A stretch of DNA of 64,000 nt from Hymenobacter oligotrophus (GCF_003574965.1 NZ_CP032317.1:3658001-3722000); one strand, 5' to 3'. Positions 26,162-35,324 are shown, counted from the first letter of the stretch. Numbers and translations are program-made. Notes: generated by a model from the sequence alone, not told the origin.

Positions 26162-27301
26162 CTATTTCAGAATGGTACGGGCAATAACGAGCTTCTGGAT
26201 TTCGGAAGTACCCTCGCCGATGGTGCACAGCTTAGAGTCGCGGTAGAACTTTTCGGCCGGGTAATCTTTGGTGTAGCCGTAGCCGCCAAAAATCTGCACT
26301 GCCTCGTTCGACACGCGCACGCACACCTCCGAGGCGTACAGCTTGGCCATAGCCGACTCGCGGTTTACGTTCAGGCCTTGGTCCTTCATGTCGGCCGAGC
26401 GGTACGTTAGCAACGACGCTGCTTCGATTTCCGTCGCCATATCGGCCAATTTAAAGCTGATGCCCTGGAAATTGCTGATCGGCTGGTTGAACTGATGACG
26501 CTCCTTGGAGTACTGCAGTGCTGCCTCATAAGCGCCTTGTGCAATACCTAGGGAAAGGGCGGCAATGCTGATGCGGCCGCCGTCCAGCACTTTCAGAGCC
26601 TGCACAAATCCGTCGCCAACCTTGCCAATCACGTTTTCCTTAGGAACACGGCAATCGGTGAAGATCAATTCGGTGGTTTCGGAAGCGCGCATGCCCAGCT
26701 TGTCTTCTTTGCGGCCAGCCGCAAAACCCGGCGTGCCTTGCTCAATGATGAAGGCCGTCATGCCGTGGGAGTCGCCTACCTCGCCGGTGCGGGCAATTAC
26801 CACGGCTACGTTGCCGCTTTTGCCGTGCGTGATAAAATTTTTGGCTCCGTTCAGCACAAAATAGTCGCCATCGAGCACAGCCGTGGTGCGCATGTTGCCG
26901 GCGTCCGAACCAGTGTTGGGCTCGGTCAGACCCCAAGCGCCAATCCACTCGCCCGAGGCAAGCTTGGGCAGGTACTTACGCTTTTGCTCCTCCGAGGCGT
27001 GCTGCAAAATGTGGCCCGTGCAAAGCGAGTTGTGTGCCGCCATCGACAAGCCAATGCTCGGGTCAATCTTCGACAACTCGGCAATTGCCGTAACGTACTC
27101 GGTGTAGCCAAAACCGGCTCCACCGTACTCCTGCGGCACCAATACGCCCATCAGGCCTAGCTCGCCGAGCTTGTGAAATACCTCAACGGGAAACTCCTGC
27201 GTCTCATCCCACTCGCGCATAAACGGCTTGATGTGGGTAGCGCCGAAGTCGCGCACCATCTGGGCAATCATTGTCTGGTTTTCAGTAGCTACCAGTTCCA
27301 T
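26162..27301 (-). CDS. Acyl-CoA dehydrogenase
   Basis: FAD enzyme for the first step of fatty-acid or branched-chain acyl-CoA oxidation, 379 residues. ATG 27301 ([20 protein letters not shown]) gives the normal length; the frame to 27367 adds a non-conserved tail. Diagnostic segments are [17 protein letters not shown] (about 127-143), a family signature, and [19 protein letters not shown] near the C-terminus with ...GEGTSEIQ closing. The catalytic Glu is not assigned with certainty. A TetR/PsrA-like palindrome 47-60 bases upstream suggests control by acyl-CoA availability. Confidence 0.92.
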   Translation of the reverse strand: MELVATENQTMIAQMVRDFGATHIKPFMREWDETQEFPVEVFHKLGELGLMGVLVPQEYGGAGFGYTEYVTAIAELSKIDPSIGLSMAAHNSLCTGHILQHASEEQKRKYLPKLASGEWIGAWGLTEPNTGSDAGNMRTTAVLDGDYFVLNGAKNFITHGKSGNVAVVIARTGEVGDSHGMTAFIIEQGTPGFAAGRKEDKLGMRASETTELIFTDCRVPKENVIGKVGDGFVQALKVLDGGRISIAALSLGIAQGAYEAALQYSKERHQFNQPISNFQGISFKLADMATEIEAASLLTYRSADMKDQGLNVNRESAMAKLYASEVCVRVSNEAVQIFGGYGYTKDYPAEKFYRDSKLCTIGEGTSEIQKLVIARTILK

Positions 27302-27347
27302 GGAAAAGTGATTGTTGTGGGAATGACGGGGAGGTGGGGCTGTAAAA

Positions 27348-27361
27348 CAAACGCTCGTTTG
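27348..27361. promoter_or_regulatory. PsrA/TetR-like operator before the acyl-CoA dehydrogenase
   Basis: CAAACGCTCGTTTG has 6-bp arms around CT. It fits the PsrA consensus (G/C)AAAC-N2-4-GTTT(G/C), a TetR-family site that controls beta-oxidation genes in Pseudomonas. A -7-like TACCTTCG (complement of 27369-27376) lies next to it. Confidence 0.5.
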
Positions 27362-27467
27362 GTTCAAGCGAAGGTACGAATCTCGGCGCCTTTTGTCCTA
27401 CTTTAAAAGTTGCGGGTTGCGGATCTGGTTTTGAAAGGGAACTTCAATTCGGTTTCTTTGAATTTTA

Positions 27468-27528
27468 TTTGGGAATAATCCGCCCTTAGCTACGTTTTAG
27501 AGCCGACATTTTTCGTTTCTCGTCGGCT
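27468..27528 (+). promoter_or_regulatory. Promoter and 5' hairpin of the exopolysaccharide operon
   Basis: TTTG (27468-27471), 19 bases, then TACGTTTT (27491-27498), close to TAnnTTTG. The inverted repeat AGCCGAC (27501-27507) / GTCGGCT (27522-27528) would start at the predicted transcript 5' end, as an mRNA-protecting hairpin or an operator. Confidence 0.45.
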
Positions 27529-27542
27529 GGCTTTCGAAATAC

Positions 27543-28490
27543 ATGCATCTACACTCCGCCTTGCGTCTGTTTTTCCTGTTTTTGTTGGTGGCTTGCTTAG
27601 GCAGTTGCGCGTCATCTCGGGCCTATAAGCAAAACATCATGTTCAGGACCAGCCGGGGCACGCAGCCGGATACAGCTCGGCTACGGGGGGCCCTGTCACA
27701 AGCCGAGTCTATATATCGTATTCGCCCCAACAACTACTTAGAGGTACGGGTTTACACCAACCAAGGTGAGCGGCTGATAGATCCAAATGGCGAATTAGGC
27801 TTCGGAGCACCCGGTGGCGGGGTTGGGGCCAACACTGGCAACAACAATCGCCTCAACCGCTTGCCCGCCACGCAAGGCCGCGGCGTGCAACAAGGTATTG
27901 GCCAGGGCGGCGCTGGAACTCCAGCCTCTACCGACTACTTGGTATACCCCGACGGCGCCGTGGTGCTGCCTATCGTTGGGCGAGTTGCCATTGCAGGCCT
28001 AACTGTGCGCCAAGCCGATAGCCTTTTGCGCATTCGGTATGACGAATACTATAAAGGTTCATTTGTACAAACACGTGTAACCAACAACCGCGTGTTTGTG
28101 CTGGGTACGCCCGGCGGGGCAGTAGTACCTATGCTCAACGAAAACATGAACCTCTTGGAGGTACTAGCTTTGGTAGGAGGGGTTGACGGCGGTTTTGGTG
28201 GTGGGGGAGGCGGTCAATTCAGGGGCGGAGGAAAAGCTTTCAACATTCGGCACATTCGCCCCGAGCCAGATGGAACGCTTGACCGCGCGCAAGTGTCTGT
28301 AATTGATTTGACTACGATAGAAGGTATGCGCCGCGCCAACCTTGAGGTTAAGCCCAATGACATCGTGTACATTGAGCCGCTTCGTCGTCCCTTCTTCGAA
28401 GCATTGCAAGATATCGGGCCAATACTTGGGCTCGTAACCAGCATTACCGGATTCGTGACGACGCTCGTCTTGATCAACAATCAAAACTAG
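27543..28490 (+). CDS. Wza-like polysaccharide export lipoprotein
   Basis: Outer-membrane polysaccharide export protein of 315 residues, partner of the Wzc-like kinase next door. The N-terminus is a lipoprotein signal with lipobox LGSC (Cys about residue 22). The Poly_export segment is visible (YRIRPNNYLEVRVY), then DYLVYPDGAVVLPIVGRVAI and a SLBB-like part. The C-terminus has a hydrophobic helix (GPILGLVTSITGFVTTLVLI). A Gly/Asn-rich insert of about 45 residues (about 82-128) splits the export domain, and a second Gly run (FGGGGGGQFRGGG) lies near residue 222; both look like low-complexity loops. Confidence 0.87.
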   Translation: MHLHSALRLFFLFLLVACLGSCASSRAYKQNIMFRTSRGTQPDTARLRGALSQAESIYRIRPNNYLEVRVYTNQGERLIDPNGELGFGAPGGGVGANTGNNNRLNRLPATQGRGVQQGIGQGGAGTPASTDYLVYPDGAVVLPIVGRVAIAGLTVRQADSLLRIRYDEYYKGSFVQTRVTNNRVFVLGTPGGAVVPMLNENMNLLEVLALVGGVDGGFGGGGGGQFRGGGKAFNIRHIRPEPDGTLDRAQVSVIDLTTIEGMRRANLEVKPNDIVYIEPLRRPFFEALQDIGPILGLVTSITGFVTTLVLINNQN

Positions 28491-28552
28491 GTTTTAATTA
28501 AGCTTTAGTTTTAAAGGAGACAAGCAAGCATTTGCGGCCTGAAAAGAGTTTT

Positions 28553-31003
28553 ATGGCAATAGATAAAGAAGCCGAGTTGGAAGAACTAATCCGATCGGCT
28601 GGCAGTACGGAAGGGCAGGAAGAAGAAACCGACACTGCGTTTGATATCTCCACATTGCTGATGGTGGTTCGCCGCAGCCTGCCGTGGATGATTTTGCTGG
28701 TGCTTTTGGGTGTAACTGCTGCATGGTTGTATTTACGTTACACCCAGCCAATTTATCAATCGTCATCAACTCTGAAGATCGACCAAAAAACTCAAACAGC
28801 AGTATTGGGTTTAGGGGCTGTGGGTGGAGCTGCCGAAGCGCAGCAAAATTCTAAAAATTTGGCCGGTGAGGTTGAGTTAATTAAATCTAATATTATTTAT
28901 CGTAAGCTTCAGGATAGTCTTAATTTAAATGTCGGGTATTTTGTTGAAGGAACAGTTCTGGCTAATGAGTTATATACAGACACGCCTTTCAGAGTTCAGT
29001 ATAGTACTAAAGATGGTTTTTTATTTAACAAAAAAATATATATAAATTTCATCGACGAACAACATTTTTTGCTTTTGTATCGAAAAAACGACGTAGAACA
29101 AAAAGTAAATGGTAAAATCAATCAAACCCTGAATATAGAGGGTTCGTCTATTTCTGTTTATTCTACTAATAAATCGCCCCAAGCTGGGGTTAATTATTAC
29201 TTCGTAATTCACGACGATGCAACTGTTTGGGGTTATATAGGTGAGAATCTTACTGTTGAAATCATCAACCCCGAAGCCAATACTATTGGCATTTCTTTTA
29301 AAGATCATAATCCAGGCAAGGCCAGAGATATTGTCAATAAAATTGATACATTATATCTACAGGAAAAGCTTGCAAAAAATTCGTTGGCGACTCAGCAAAC
29401 ACTGGCTTTCCTAGAAGGCCAGCTGGATGAAAATAGGAATAAACTGCAGGGAGCCGAAGTGGCGTTACAGGAATTTGTACGCCGCAACAAAACCTACGAC
29501 GTAAAGTCGGACGTTGCTAATATTGCTGAGAAGATGGCCGCGTTGCAGGAAGAGCGGGTGGAATTGCAACGCAAAGCGGGGGCTTTAGCGGAAGTAGCCA
29601 GCTTAGTACAGCAAAACCGCGTGCTGACACGCGAGGGCGAAACCATTGAGCAGAGTATTCCAGCCTTGACCGTGTTGGAAGATGCTCAACTAAGTCAGCA
29701 AATTGCCCTGCTTAACGATCAGCAAGCGGATTTGAATCGTGTACTGGAATCTTATAAATCAACTACTACAGCGGTTCAAATTAAGCAAGAGCAGCTAGAT
29801 TATACGCGCCGCAGCATCGGACGACTTTTACAACAAGCCCGGCAGCTGTTGCAATCAGAATTAGCGGAACTCGATCGACAGCAACGTGAATTTGAGAGCC
29901 GTTTGCAATTGCTGCCCGAAAAAGAAACCGAGCTGGCTCGGCTGCGTCGGCCGTTTGAACTATACGAGAAGTCATATTTGATGCTGATGGACAAAAAAGT
30001 CGAGTTCAGCATTCAGAAAGCGGGTACCACACCCGATTTCCAGATTCTGTCGCCGGCTTCGTTGCCCACCGCTCCAATTTCGCCTATTAAAATAATGGTG
30101 TACGCCATTGGTTTAGCGGCCGGTATTGGTTTAGGCTTAGGTTTAGTAGCTGTGCGGTTCTTGTTGCACAACTCAGTTTCTAGCCTTCGCGAGTTGGAAA
30201 GTGGTTCTGTTGCTCCAGTGTTGGGTGTTGTACCTTCTTATGACAAAGAAAAACTTACGGTATCCAAACTCATTGTAGATAAAAATCCGAAATCAGCTAT
30301 TTCGGAAGCAATACGCTCAATCAGAACTAACCTCGAGTTTTTAGCGCCATCCAGGCATAAGCGATTAATATCTATTACCTCTACCATATCGGGCGAGGGC
30401 AAGACGTTTGTTGCTGTCAACTTAGGTGGGATTATAGCTTTATCCGATCAACGCGTAGTTATCATCGATTTGGATATGCGTAAGCCTAAGGTAAACTTGG
30501 CGTTTGAGGCTGAGAACACCAAGGGCGTCAGCACAATCCTAATTGAGCGACATACGGTACAAGAATGCATTCAACGTACCAGTATTCCGACGCTGGACTT
30601 TATTTCGGCAGGACCAACTCCGCCCAACCCTTCTGAGCTTATTCTGCACCCGCAATTCGATCGGATGTTGGAAGAGCTTAAGCAGCAGTACGACGTTGTA
30701 ATTATCGATACACCGCCGGTTGGATTGGTAACAGATGGGGTGCTGATTATGCGCAAAGTGGATATTCCGATCTACATTGTGCGGGCTGGGTATTCTAAAA
30801 AGACATTCCTGAAAAATATTAATAAGCTGGTTCGCGGTAGCGGCTTTACGAAGCTGACTACTATTTTGAACGATGCACAATCGGGCGGAGCCTACGGCTA
30901 CGGTTATGGTTACGGCTACGGTTACGGCACTGGTTATGGGTATTACGAGGAAGAGAAAGCACCAAAAGGATTGCTAGCACGGTTGCGTCGCCGCTTTTCG
31001 TAA
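28553..31003 (+). CDS. Wzc-like polysaccharide co-polymerase with BY-kinase domain
   Basis: Inner-membrane chain-length regulator and tyrosine kinase, 816 residues from ATG 28553 (TTG 28532 is also possible). An N-terminal Wzz domain with first membrane helix (LPWMILLVLLGVTAAWLYL) is followed by a long coiled-coil region, a GNVR-like segment and the second helix (IMVYAIGLAAGIGLGLGLVA). The kinase has Walker A ISGEGKT (Lys617), Walker A' VVIIDLDMRKP and Walker B DVVIIDTPPVG. The tail has nine Tyr in YGYGYGYGYGYGTGYGYY, the autophosphorylation cluster. The periplasmic part is strikingly AT-rich (about 30% GC in the 60 bases from 29041), unlike its neighbours, and has no CCTAGG. Confidence 0.92.
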   Translation: MAIDKEAELEELIRSAGSTEGQEEETDTAFDISTLLMVVRRSLPWMILLVLLGVTAAWLYLRYTQPIYQSSSTLKIDQKTQTAVLGLGAVGGAAEAQQNSKNLAGEVELIKSNIIYRKLQDSLNLNVGYFVEGTVLANELYTDTPFRVQYSTKDGFLFNKKIYINFIDEQHFLLLYRKNDVEQKVNGKINQTLNIEGSSISVYSTNKSPQAGVNYYFVIHDDATVWGYIGENLTVEIINPEANTIGISFKDHNPGKARDIVNKIDTLYLQEKLAKNSLATQQTLAFLEGQLDENRNKLQGAEVALQEFVRRNKTYDVKSDVANIAEKMAALQEERVELQRKAGALAEVASLVQQNRVLTREGETIEQSIPALTVLEDAQLSQQIALLNDQQADLNRVLESYKSTTTAVQIKQEQLDYTRRSIGRLLQQARQLLQSELAELDRQQREFESRLQLLPEKETELARLRRPFELYEKSYLMLMDKKVEFSIQKAGTTPDFQILSPASLPTAPISPIKIMVYAIGLAAGIGLGLGLVAVRFLLHNSVSSLRELESGSVAPVLGVVPSYDKEKLTVSKLIVDKNPKSAISEAIRSIRTNLEFLAPSRHKRLISITSTISGEGKTFVAVNLGGIIALSDQRVVIIDLDMRKPKVNLAFEAENTKGVSTILIERHTVQECIQRTSIPTLDFISAGPTPPNPSELILHPQFDRMLEELKQQYDVVIIDTPPVGLVTDGVLIMRKVDIPIYIVRAGYSKKTFLKNINKLVRGSGFTKLTTILNDAQSGGAYGYGYGYGYGYGTGYGYYEEEKAPKGLLARLRRRFS

Positions 31004-31020
31004 GTTGCGGTAATACACGC

Positions 31021-31776
31021 ATGGCTTCCTTCCTTCAAAAGCTTTTTGGGCGGCGAAACAACGCAGCGGAACTTGCATTCGCTGAGTTAGGTACGGATAT
31101 GCACTCGCACTTGCTGCCGGGCCTCGACGACGGCTCGGAGTCGGTGGAGCAATCGGTGGAGTTGCTACAAGCCATGGAAGCCCTGGGCTACCGCAAACTG
31201 GTGATGACGCCCCACATCATGGGCGATTTTTACCGCAACACGCCCTCTGGTGTGCACGCGGCGTTGAGCCAGCTGCAACAAGCCGCTACCGCAGCCGGTT
31301 GTACAGTAGAGCTTGCCTGCGCCGCCGAGTATTATCTGGATGAGTCGCTGACGCGCAAATTGGCCGCCGGCGAGCAGCTGTTGAGCTTCGGTGGCGATAA
31401 GCGCTATTTGCTGTTCGAAACGTCGTACATCAACGAGCCTTTCAATTTGCAAGAAGCTGTTTTTGAGATGAAAGCAGCTGGTTACCAGCCGGTACTGGCC
31501 CACCCGGAGCGGTATACTTATTTATACGGCCGGTTTGCCGAGTTGGAGCGGATTCGGGAGGGCGGAGTGCTGCTACAGCTAAACCTGAATTCGCTGGTAG
31601 GGTATTACTCTTCCGGGGCGAAACGCGTGGCCGAAAAACTGATCGATGCCGGATTGGTTGACTTTGCCGGCACTGATGCGCACAACCTTAAGCACACCAA
31701 CTCGCTTCAGCGGGTGCTACAGAGCGAGTACGTAGGCAAATTGTTGCGCTTGCCGCTGCTCAACCGCGAGTTGTAG
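31021..31776 (+). CDS. PHP-domain protein-tyrosine phosphatase (CpsB/YwqE-like)
   Basis: Cytoplasmic metal-dependent phosphatase of 251 residues expected to dephosphorylate the Wzc-like kinase. PHP metal-binding motifs are clear: DMHSHLLPGLDDG (about 27-39), MTPHIMGDFY, VLAHPERY (about 159-166) and GTDAHN (near residue 220). It starts 17 bases after the kinase gene, so the three genes form a kinase/phosphatase/export operon. Glycosyltransferases, Wzx and Wzy are not in the window. Confidence 0.88.
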   Translation: MASFLQKLFGRRNNAAELAFAELGTDMHSHLLPGLDDGSESVEQSVELLQAMEALGYRKLVMTPHIMGDFYRNTPSGVHAALSQLQQAATAAGCTVELACAAEYYLDESLTRKLAAGEQLLSFGGDKRYLLFETSYINEPFNLQEAVFEMKAAGYQPVLAHPERYTYLYGRFAELERIREGGVLLQLNLNSLVGYYSSGAKRVAEKLIDAGLVDFAGTDAHNLKHTNSLQRVLQSEYVGKLLRLPLLNREL

Positions 31777-31811
31777 TAAACGCAACACACCTACTGGTCC
31801 TTTCTGAGCTA

Positions 31812-32825
31812 ATGATATTTGTAACGGGCAGCAGCGGCTTAATTGGTTCGTACCTGATACCGGCGCTGCTGGCCCGTGGCTTTGCCGTGCGGGCGTTGTA
31901 CCGCGAAAAAATACCCGGCCACGTGCAGGGCGCTGCGCAGGTAGAATGGGTGGAAGGCGACTTGCGCGACTCTGGGGTGCTGCGCGAGGCCACGGCCGGC
32001 GTAACGCACGTTTTTCATTGCGCCGGGCTGGTGTCGTATGCGCCGCAAGACGGCGAACTGCTGCGGCAAGTGAATGTAGAAGGTACCGCTGCCGTGGTAG
32101 ATGCGTGCTTGGCGCGCCCGGGCATACGGCTGTGCCACGTGTCGTCGGTGGCGGCGCTAGGTGGGTTACCGGCCACGGCTACTGGGCCCAAGCTCGACGA
32201 AAAGGCCAAATGGGACCTAGGGGCCGCGCACCCGGCCTATGCCACCTCCAAATACCTAGGCGAAACAGAGGTGTGGCGAGGGGTAGCCGAAGGCCTTTCG
32301 GCTGTTATCGTCAACCCCGCGGTAATACTAGGCGCTACCAACTGGGAGCGGAGCAGCACCCAACTGTTTCGGTACGCCTACAAAGAGCATTCGTTTTACA
32401 CCCCAGGAAGCGTTAATTTTGTAGATGTACGCGACGTGGTGGAAGCCATGCTGCGCCTGACATTTGAGCTTGACGTGACGGGCGAGCGGTACATTTTGAG
32501 TGCCGGTGCCCTGCCGCTGATCGAGTTTTTTCGGCAGGCAGCGGCTTGCTTCGGTAAAAAGCCTCCGACGGTGCAGGTACCCGATTGGGCCGCCGAAATT
32601 ATCTGGCGGTTCGAGCACGTCCGGGGCGTGCTCACCGGCTCGCGGCCGCTCATCACCAAAGACACGGCCCGGGCGGGCCGCCGACCGGTGGTGTACCAGG
32701 CCGCGAAGGTGCAGCAAGCTACTGGCATGCGTTTCCGACCACTCCCGGAAACAATACAGTGGGCCTGCGCCGGTTTGATGGCTGCTCCGAACTCCACGCC
32801 CGCCAGCGGGGTTGTACAACCCTAG
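31812..32825 (+). CDS. NAD-dependent epimerase/dehydratase family protein
   Basis: Extended short-chain dehydrogenase of 337 residues. It has the nucleotide motif TGSSGLIG (residues 5-12), a catalytic YxxxK (YATSK, near residue 147) and SSVAALGG before it. It resembles dihydroflavonol reductase / sugar epimerase-type enzymes; substrate unknown. It lies 35 bases after the phosphatase gene and may be part of the same transcript, but codon use and two in-frame CCTAGG copies match the core genome, unlike the exopolysaccharide genes. Its TAG stop is inside a CCTAGG copy (32821). Confidence 0.85.
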   Translation: MIFVTGSSGLIGSYLIPALLARGFAVRALYREKIPGHVQGAAQVEWVEGDLRDSGVLREATAGVTHVFHCAGLVSYAPQDGELLRQVNVEGTAAVVDACLARPGIRLCHVSSVAALGGLPATATGPKLDEKAKWDLGAAHPAYATSKYLGETEVWRGVAEGLSAVIVNPAVILGATNWERSSTQLFRYAYKEHSFYTPGSVNFVDVRDVVEAMLRLTFELDVTGERYILSAGALPLIEFFRQAAACFGKKPPTVQVPDWAAEIIWRFEHVRGVLTGSRPLITKDTARAGRRPVVYQAAKVQQATGMRFRPLPETIQWACAGLMAAPNSTPASGVVQP

Positions 32826-32905
32826 GGCCTGCCGGCAATTATTGGCAAGCCGTACAGAAGAGGGATGCCGGCCGCTGCCCGCCGCCGCGTCCGTTTGCTG
32901 CTAAC

Positions 32906-34309
32906 ATGAGAATGAACGAACACTCTGAGGAACAGGACGAAGTATTGGCAACGGTGCGCCGCTTTGAGCGCATGATTGCCGAAGGCGAGCCGGTGTTCTT
33001 TGATCTGACCGATTTCGAGAACATCATCGACCATTATACCTCCACGGCCCAGTTCGATAAAGCCTTGCAGGCCTGCGAAGCAGCGGTTGCGCAATACCCG
33101 TTTTCCACGGAGCTGCTCATCGACCGCGCGCAGGTGCTGGCCATGCGCGGCGAGTACCAGCAAGCCTTGCAGCAGATAGATGAAGTAGCCGGGCGCGAGC
33201 CCGACAGCGCCGACGTGCCCGTTACGCGCGGCATTATTGCCACACAGCAAGGCGACTTCGCAGCCGCCGTAGGCTATTTTCAGCAAGGCATTGAACGGGC
33301 TCCCGACCGCGACGACATTTACTTTAACCTAGGGCTGGCCTACCAGCAGTGGCAGAAGTTTAAGAGCGCGGCCCGCAACTACAAGCAAAGCTTGCGCATC
33401 AACCCCGACAACGACGCCGCCGTGCAGGAGCTGCTGTTCTGTTTGGAGGTATCGGGGCGGCTGGAGCAAAACCTAGAGTTTTTCCGGCGCTTTACCGACG
33501 AAGACCCGTACTCGGCCATTGCCTGGTACAACCTAGGGCAAGCCTACTACAAGGCCGGGCAGTTTGGCAACGCCGCGCAGGCGTTCGACTATGCCATCGT
33601 CATCGACCCGAAGTTTTACGAAGCGCATGCGTTCCTGGCCAGCGCCTTCGTGAGCATGGAGGAATACCAGCGCGCCATCGAGGAATTTCAGCTGAGCTTT
33701 GAAGAAGGCAAACCTACCGCCGAAGCGCTATGCAACATTGGCGAGTGCCACGAAAAGCTCCGCCAGTGGGATGCCGCCCGCCGCTATTACCGCCAGGCCC
33801 TCGATATCGACCCCGATATGGACGAGGCGTGGTTTGGCATTGGTGTGGTGCTCGATGCGCAAGAACATTGGTTTGAAGCGCTGCACTTTTACCGCAAAGC
33901 CGTGAGTCTGTACGAGGAAAGCGGCGAGTATTGGCTGGCCCTGGCCAACGCCGAATACCAAGTGGGCAACGTGGTAAGCGCCATCGAGGCCTACGACAAA
34001 GCCACGCAGATGGCGCCCGAAATGCCCGAAGGTTGGATAAACTGGAGCGCTATTTTGTACGAGCAAGGCAACTACGACGCGGCTATTGATTTGATGAAGG
34101 CAGCCGCCGAGCTGTTGCCCACCGAGGCCGACTTGCTTTACCGCTTGTGCGCCTACCAACTGGCGGCCGGCCGCTACCGCCAGGCGTACGATGTACTCGA
34201 AAATGCCCTGTTGTTGGATTTCGACAAGCACAAGCTGCTGTTCGAGTTCTTTCCGGAGCTGGAGCAGCAACGCGCCCTCACCCGGCTGATTGAGCAATAC
34301 CGCAAGTAA
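32906..34309 (+). CDS. Tetratricopeptide repeat protein
   Basis: A 467-residue cytoplasmic protein from ATG 32906 (ATG 32912 also possible). The open frame continues upstream to 32585, but that part overlaps the epimerase gene in another frame. About ten TPR units are visible, for example AAVGYFQQGIERAPDRDDIY, AIAWYNLGQAYYKAGQFGNA and EAWFGIGVVLDAQEHWFEAL. No signal peptide or catalytic domain. TPR proteins are scaffolds; the partner is unknown. Conserved in Bacteroidota next to the synthase gene that follows, by my recollection only. Confidence 0.85.
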   Translation: MRMNEHSEEQDEVLATVRRFERMIAEGEPVFFDLTDFENIIDHYTSTAQFDKALQACEAAVAQYPFSTELLIDRAQVLAMRGEYQQALQQIDEVAGREPDSADVPVTRGIIATQQGDFAAAVGYFQQGIERAPDRDDIYFNLGLAYQQWQKFKSAARNYKQSLRINPDNDAAVQELLFCLEVSGRLEQNLEFFRRFTDEDPYSAIAWYNLGQAYYKAGQFGNAAQAFDYAIVIDPKFYEAHAFLASAFVSMEEYQRAIEEFQLSFEEGKPTAEALCNIGECHEKLRQWDAARRYYRQALDIDPDMDEAWFGIGVVLDAQEHWFEALHFYRKAVSLYEESGEYWLALANAEYQVGNVVSAIEAYDKATQMAPEMPEGWINWSAILYEQGNYDAAIDLMKAAAELLPTEADLLYRLCAYQLAAGRYRQAYDVLENALLLDFDKHKLLFEFFPELEQQRALTRLIEQYRK

Positions 34310-34350
34310 GCCTGGGGCCTGCCTTATCTGGGCAAGTTTCGGCTGACTAC

Positions 34351-34397
34351 ACCGTCCGCTTCGTCCAAGATAAGGCCGAAGCGGACGGTTTCTTTTT
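34351..34397 (+). terminator. Terminator of the TPR gene
   Basis: ACCGTCCGCTTCG (34351-34363) pairs with CGAAGCGGACGGT (34377-34389), followed by TTCTTTTT. The T run overlaps the -33 element of the next promoter. Confidence 0.85.
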
Positions 34398-34422
34398 GTA
34401 CCCGTTGGTTTGGCTACTTTTG
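34395..34422 (+). promoter_or_regulatory. Promoter of the ComA-like gene
   Basis: TTTG (34395-34398), 16 bases, then TACTTTTG (34415-34422), an exact -7 match. Spacing is shorter than usual. Leader about 65 bases. Confidence 0.5.
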
Positions 34423-34490
34423 CGCGGCCGCAGTCTGGCCAGGTCGGTGGGGCCAAGCCTCCACGACCCCAAGTTCCCAAGACCCCAGGA

Positions 34491-35324
34491 ATGAACTACG
34501 ATCTTACCCAAATCCCCGAACGCACCCAGAAACCCCGCGAGCAAGGCTTCACCATGGTAATGGACAAAGGCCTGAGCGTGCGCGAAGTAGAAGACTTTCT
34601 GGAGGTAGGGGCGGCGTATACCGACATTGTGAAACTTGGCTGGGCCACGTCGTTCGTGACGCCCAACCTGCGCCCCAAGCTGGAGGCCTACAAGGCCGCC
34701 GGCATTCCGGTGTACTTCGGGGGTACCTTGTTCGAGGCCTTCATCATCCGCGGGCAGTTCGACGATTACCGCCGCCTGCTCGATCAATTCGGCATGGAGT
34801 ACGCCGAGGTGTCGGACGGTTCGATTGAGCTCGACCACGACCAGAAATGCGAGTTCATCCGGCAGCTGTCGGGGCAGGTGAAGGTATTGTCGGAGGTAGG
34901 CTCGAAGGACGCCGAGAAAATCATCCCGCCCTACAAATGGATCAGCCAGATGCAAACCGAGTTGGAAGCCGGCGCGGTAAAGGTGATTGGCGAAGCCCGC
35001 GAGGGCGGCAACGTAGGCTTGTTCCGCAGCACCGGCGAGGTGCGCTCGGGTCTGGTAGAAGAAATCCTGACCAAGATTCCGTCGGAGCGCATTTTGTGGG
35101 AAGCCCCGCAGAAAGCCCAGCAAGTGTGGTTCGTGAAGCTGCTCGGCGCCAACGTTAACCTCGGCAACATTGCGCCGTCGGAAGTGGTAAGTCTCGAAAC
35201 CATTCGGTTGGGTTTGCGCGGCGACACGTTCTCGCACTTCCTAGATATGGATGCCGTCGACCCGATGTTTAAGCCTTCGGAGAAACCCGGCGCCAAGCCC
35301 GGTACCTCCATGCCGCGCGGCTAG
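34491..35324 (+). CDS. comA: Phosphosulfolactate synthase (ComA-like)
   Basis: Adds sulfite to phosphoenolpyruvate to give phosphosulfolactate; cytoplasmic, 277 residues, normal for the family. Recognisable blocks are GFTMVMDKGLSVREVEDFLE, DIVKLGWATSFV, PVYFGGTLFEAFI, YAEVSDGSIEL, VLSEVGSKDA and VIGEAREGGNVGLFR. ATG 34491 is chosen over the upstream frame (34410), which would run through the promoter. In archaea the product leads to coenzyme M. Here a role in making cysteate or other sulfonates for sulfonolipids (capnines) of Cytophagales is an inference. It ends one base before a perfect 35-bp palindrome. Confidence 0.85.
   Translation: MNYDLTQIPERTQKPREQGFTMVMDKGLSVREVEDFLEVGAAYTDIVKLGWATSFVTPNLRPKLEAYKAAGIPVYFGGTLFEAFIIRGQFDDYRRLLDQFGMEYAEVSDGSIELDHDQKCEFIRQLSGQVKVLSEVGSKDAEKIIPPYKWISQMQTELEAGAVKVIGEAREGGNVGLFRSTGEVRSGLVEEILTKIPSERILWEAPQKAQQVWFVKLLGANVNLGNIAPSEVVSLETIRLGLRGDTFSHFLDMDAVDPMFKPSEKPGAKPGTSMPRG

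Noticed and set aside
32585-32905. Longer N-terminus for the TPR protein
   Set aside because: It would overlap the epimerase gene in another frame by 240 bases and adds no TPR-like sequence.
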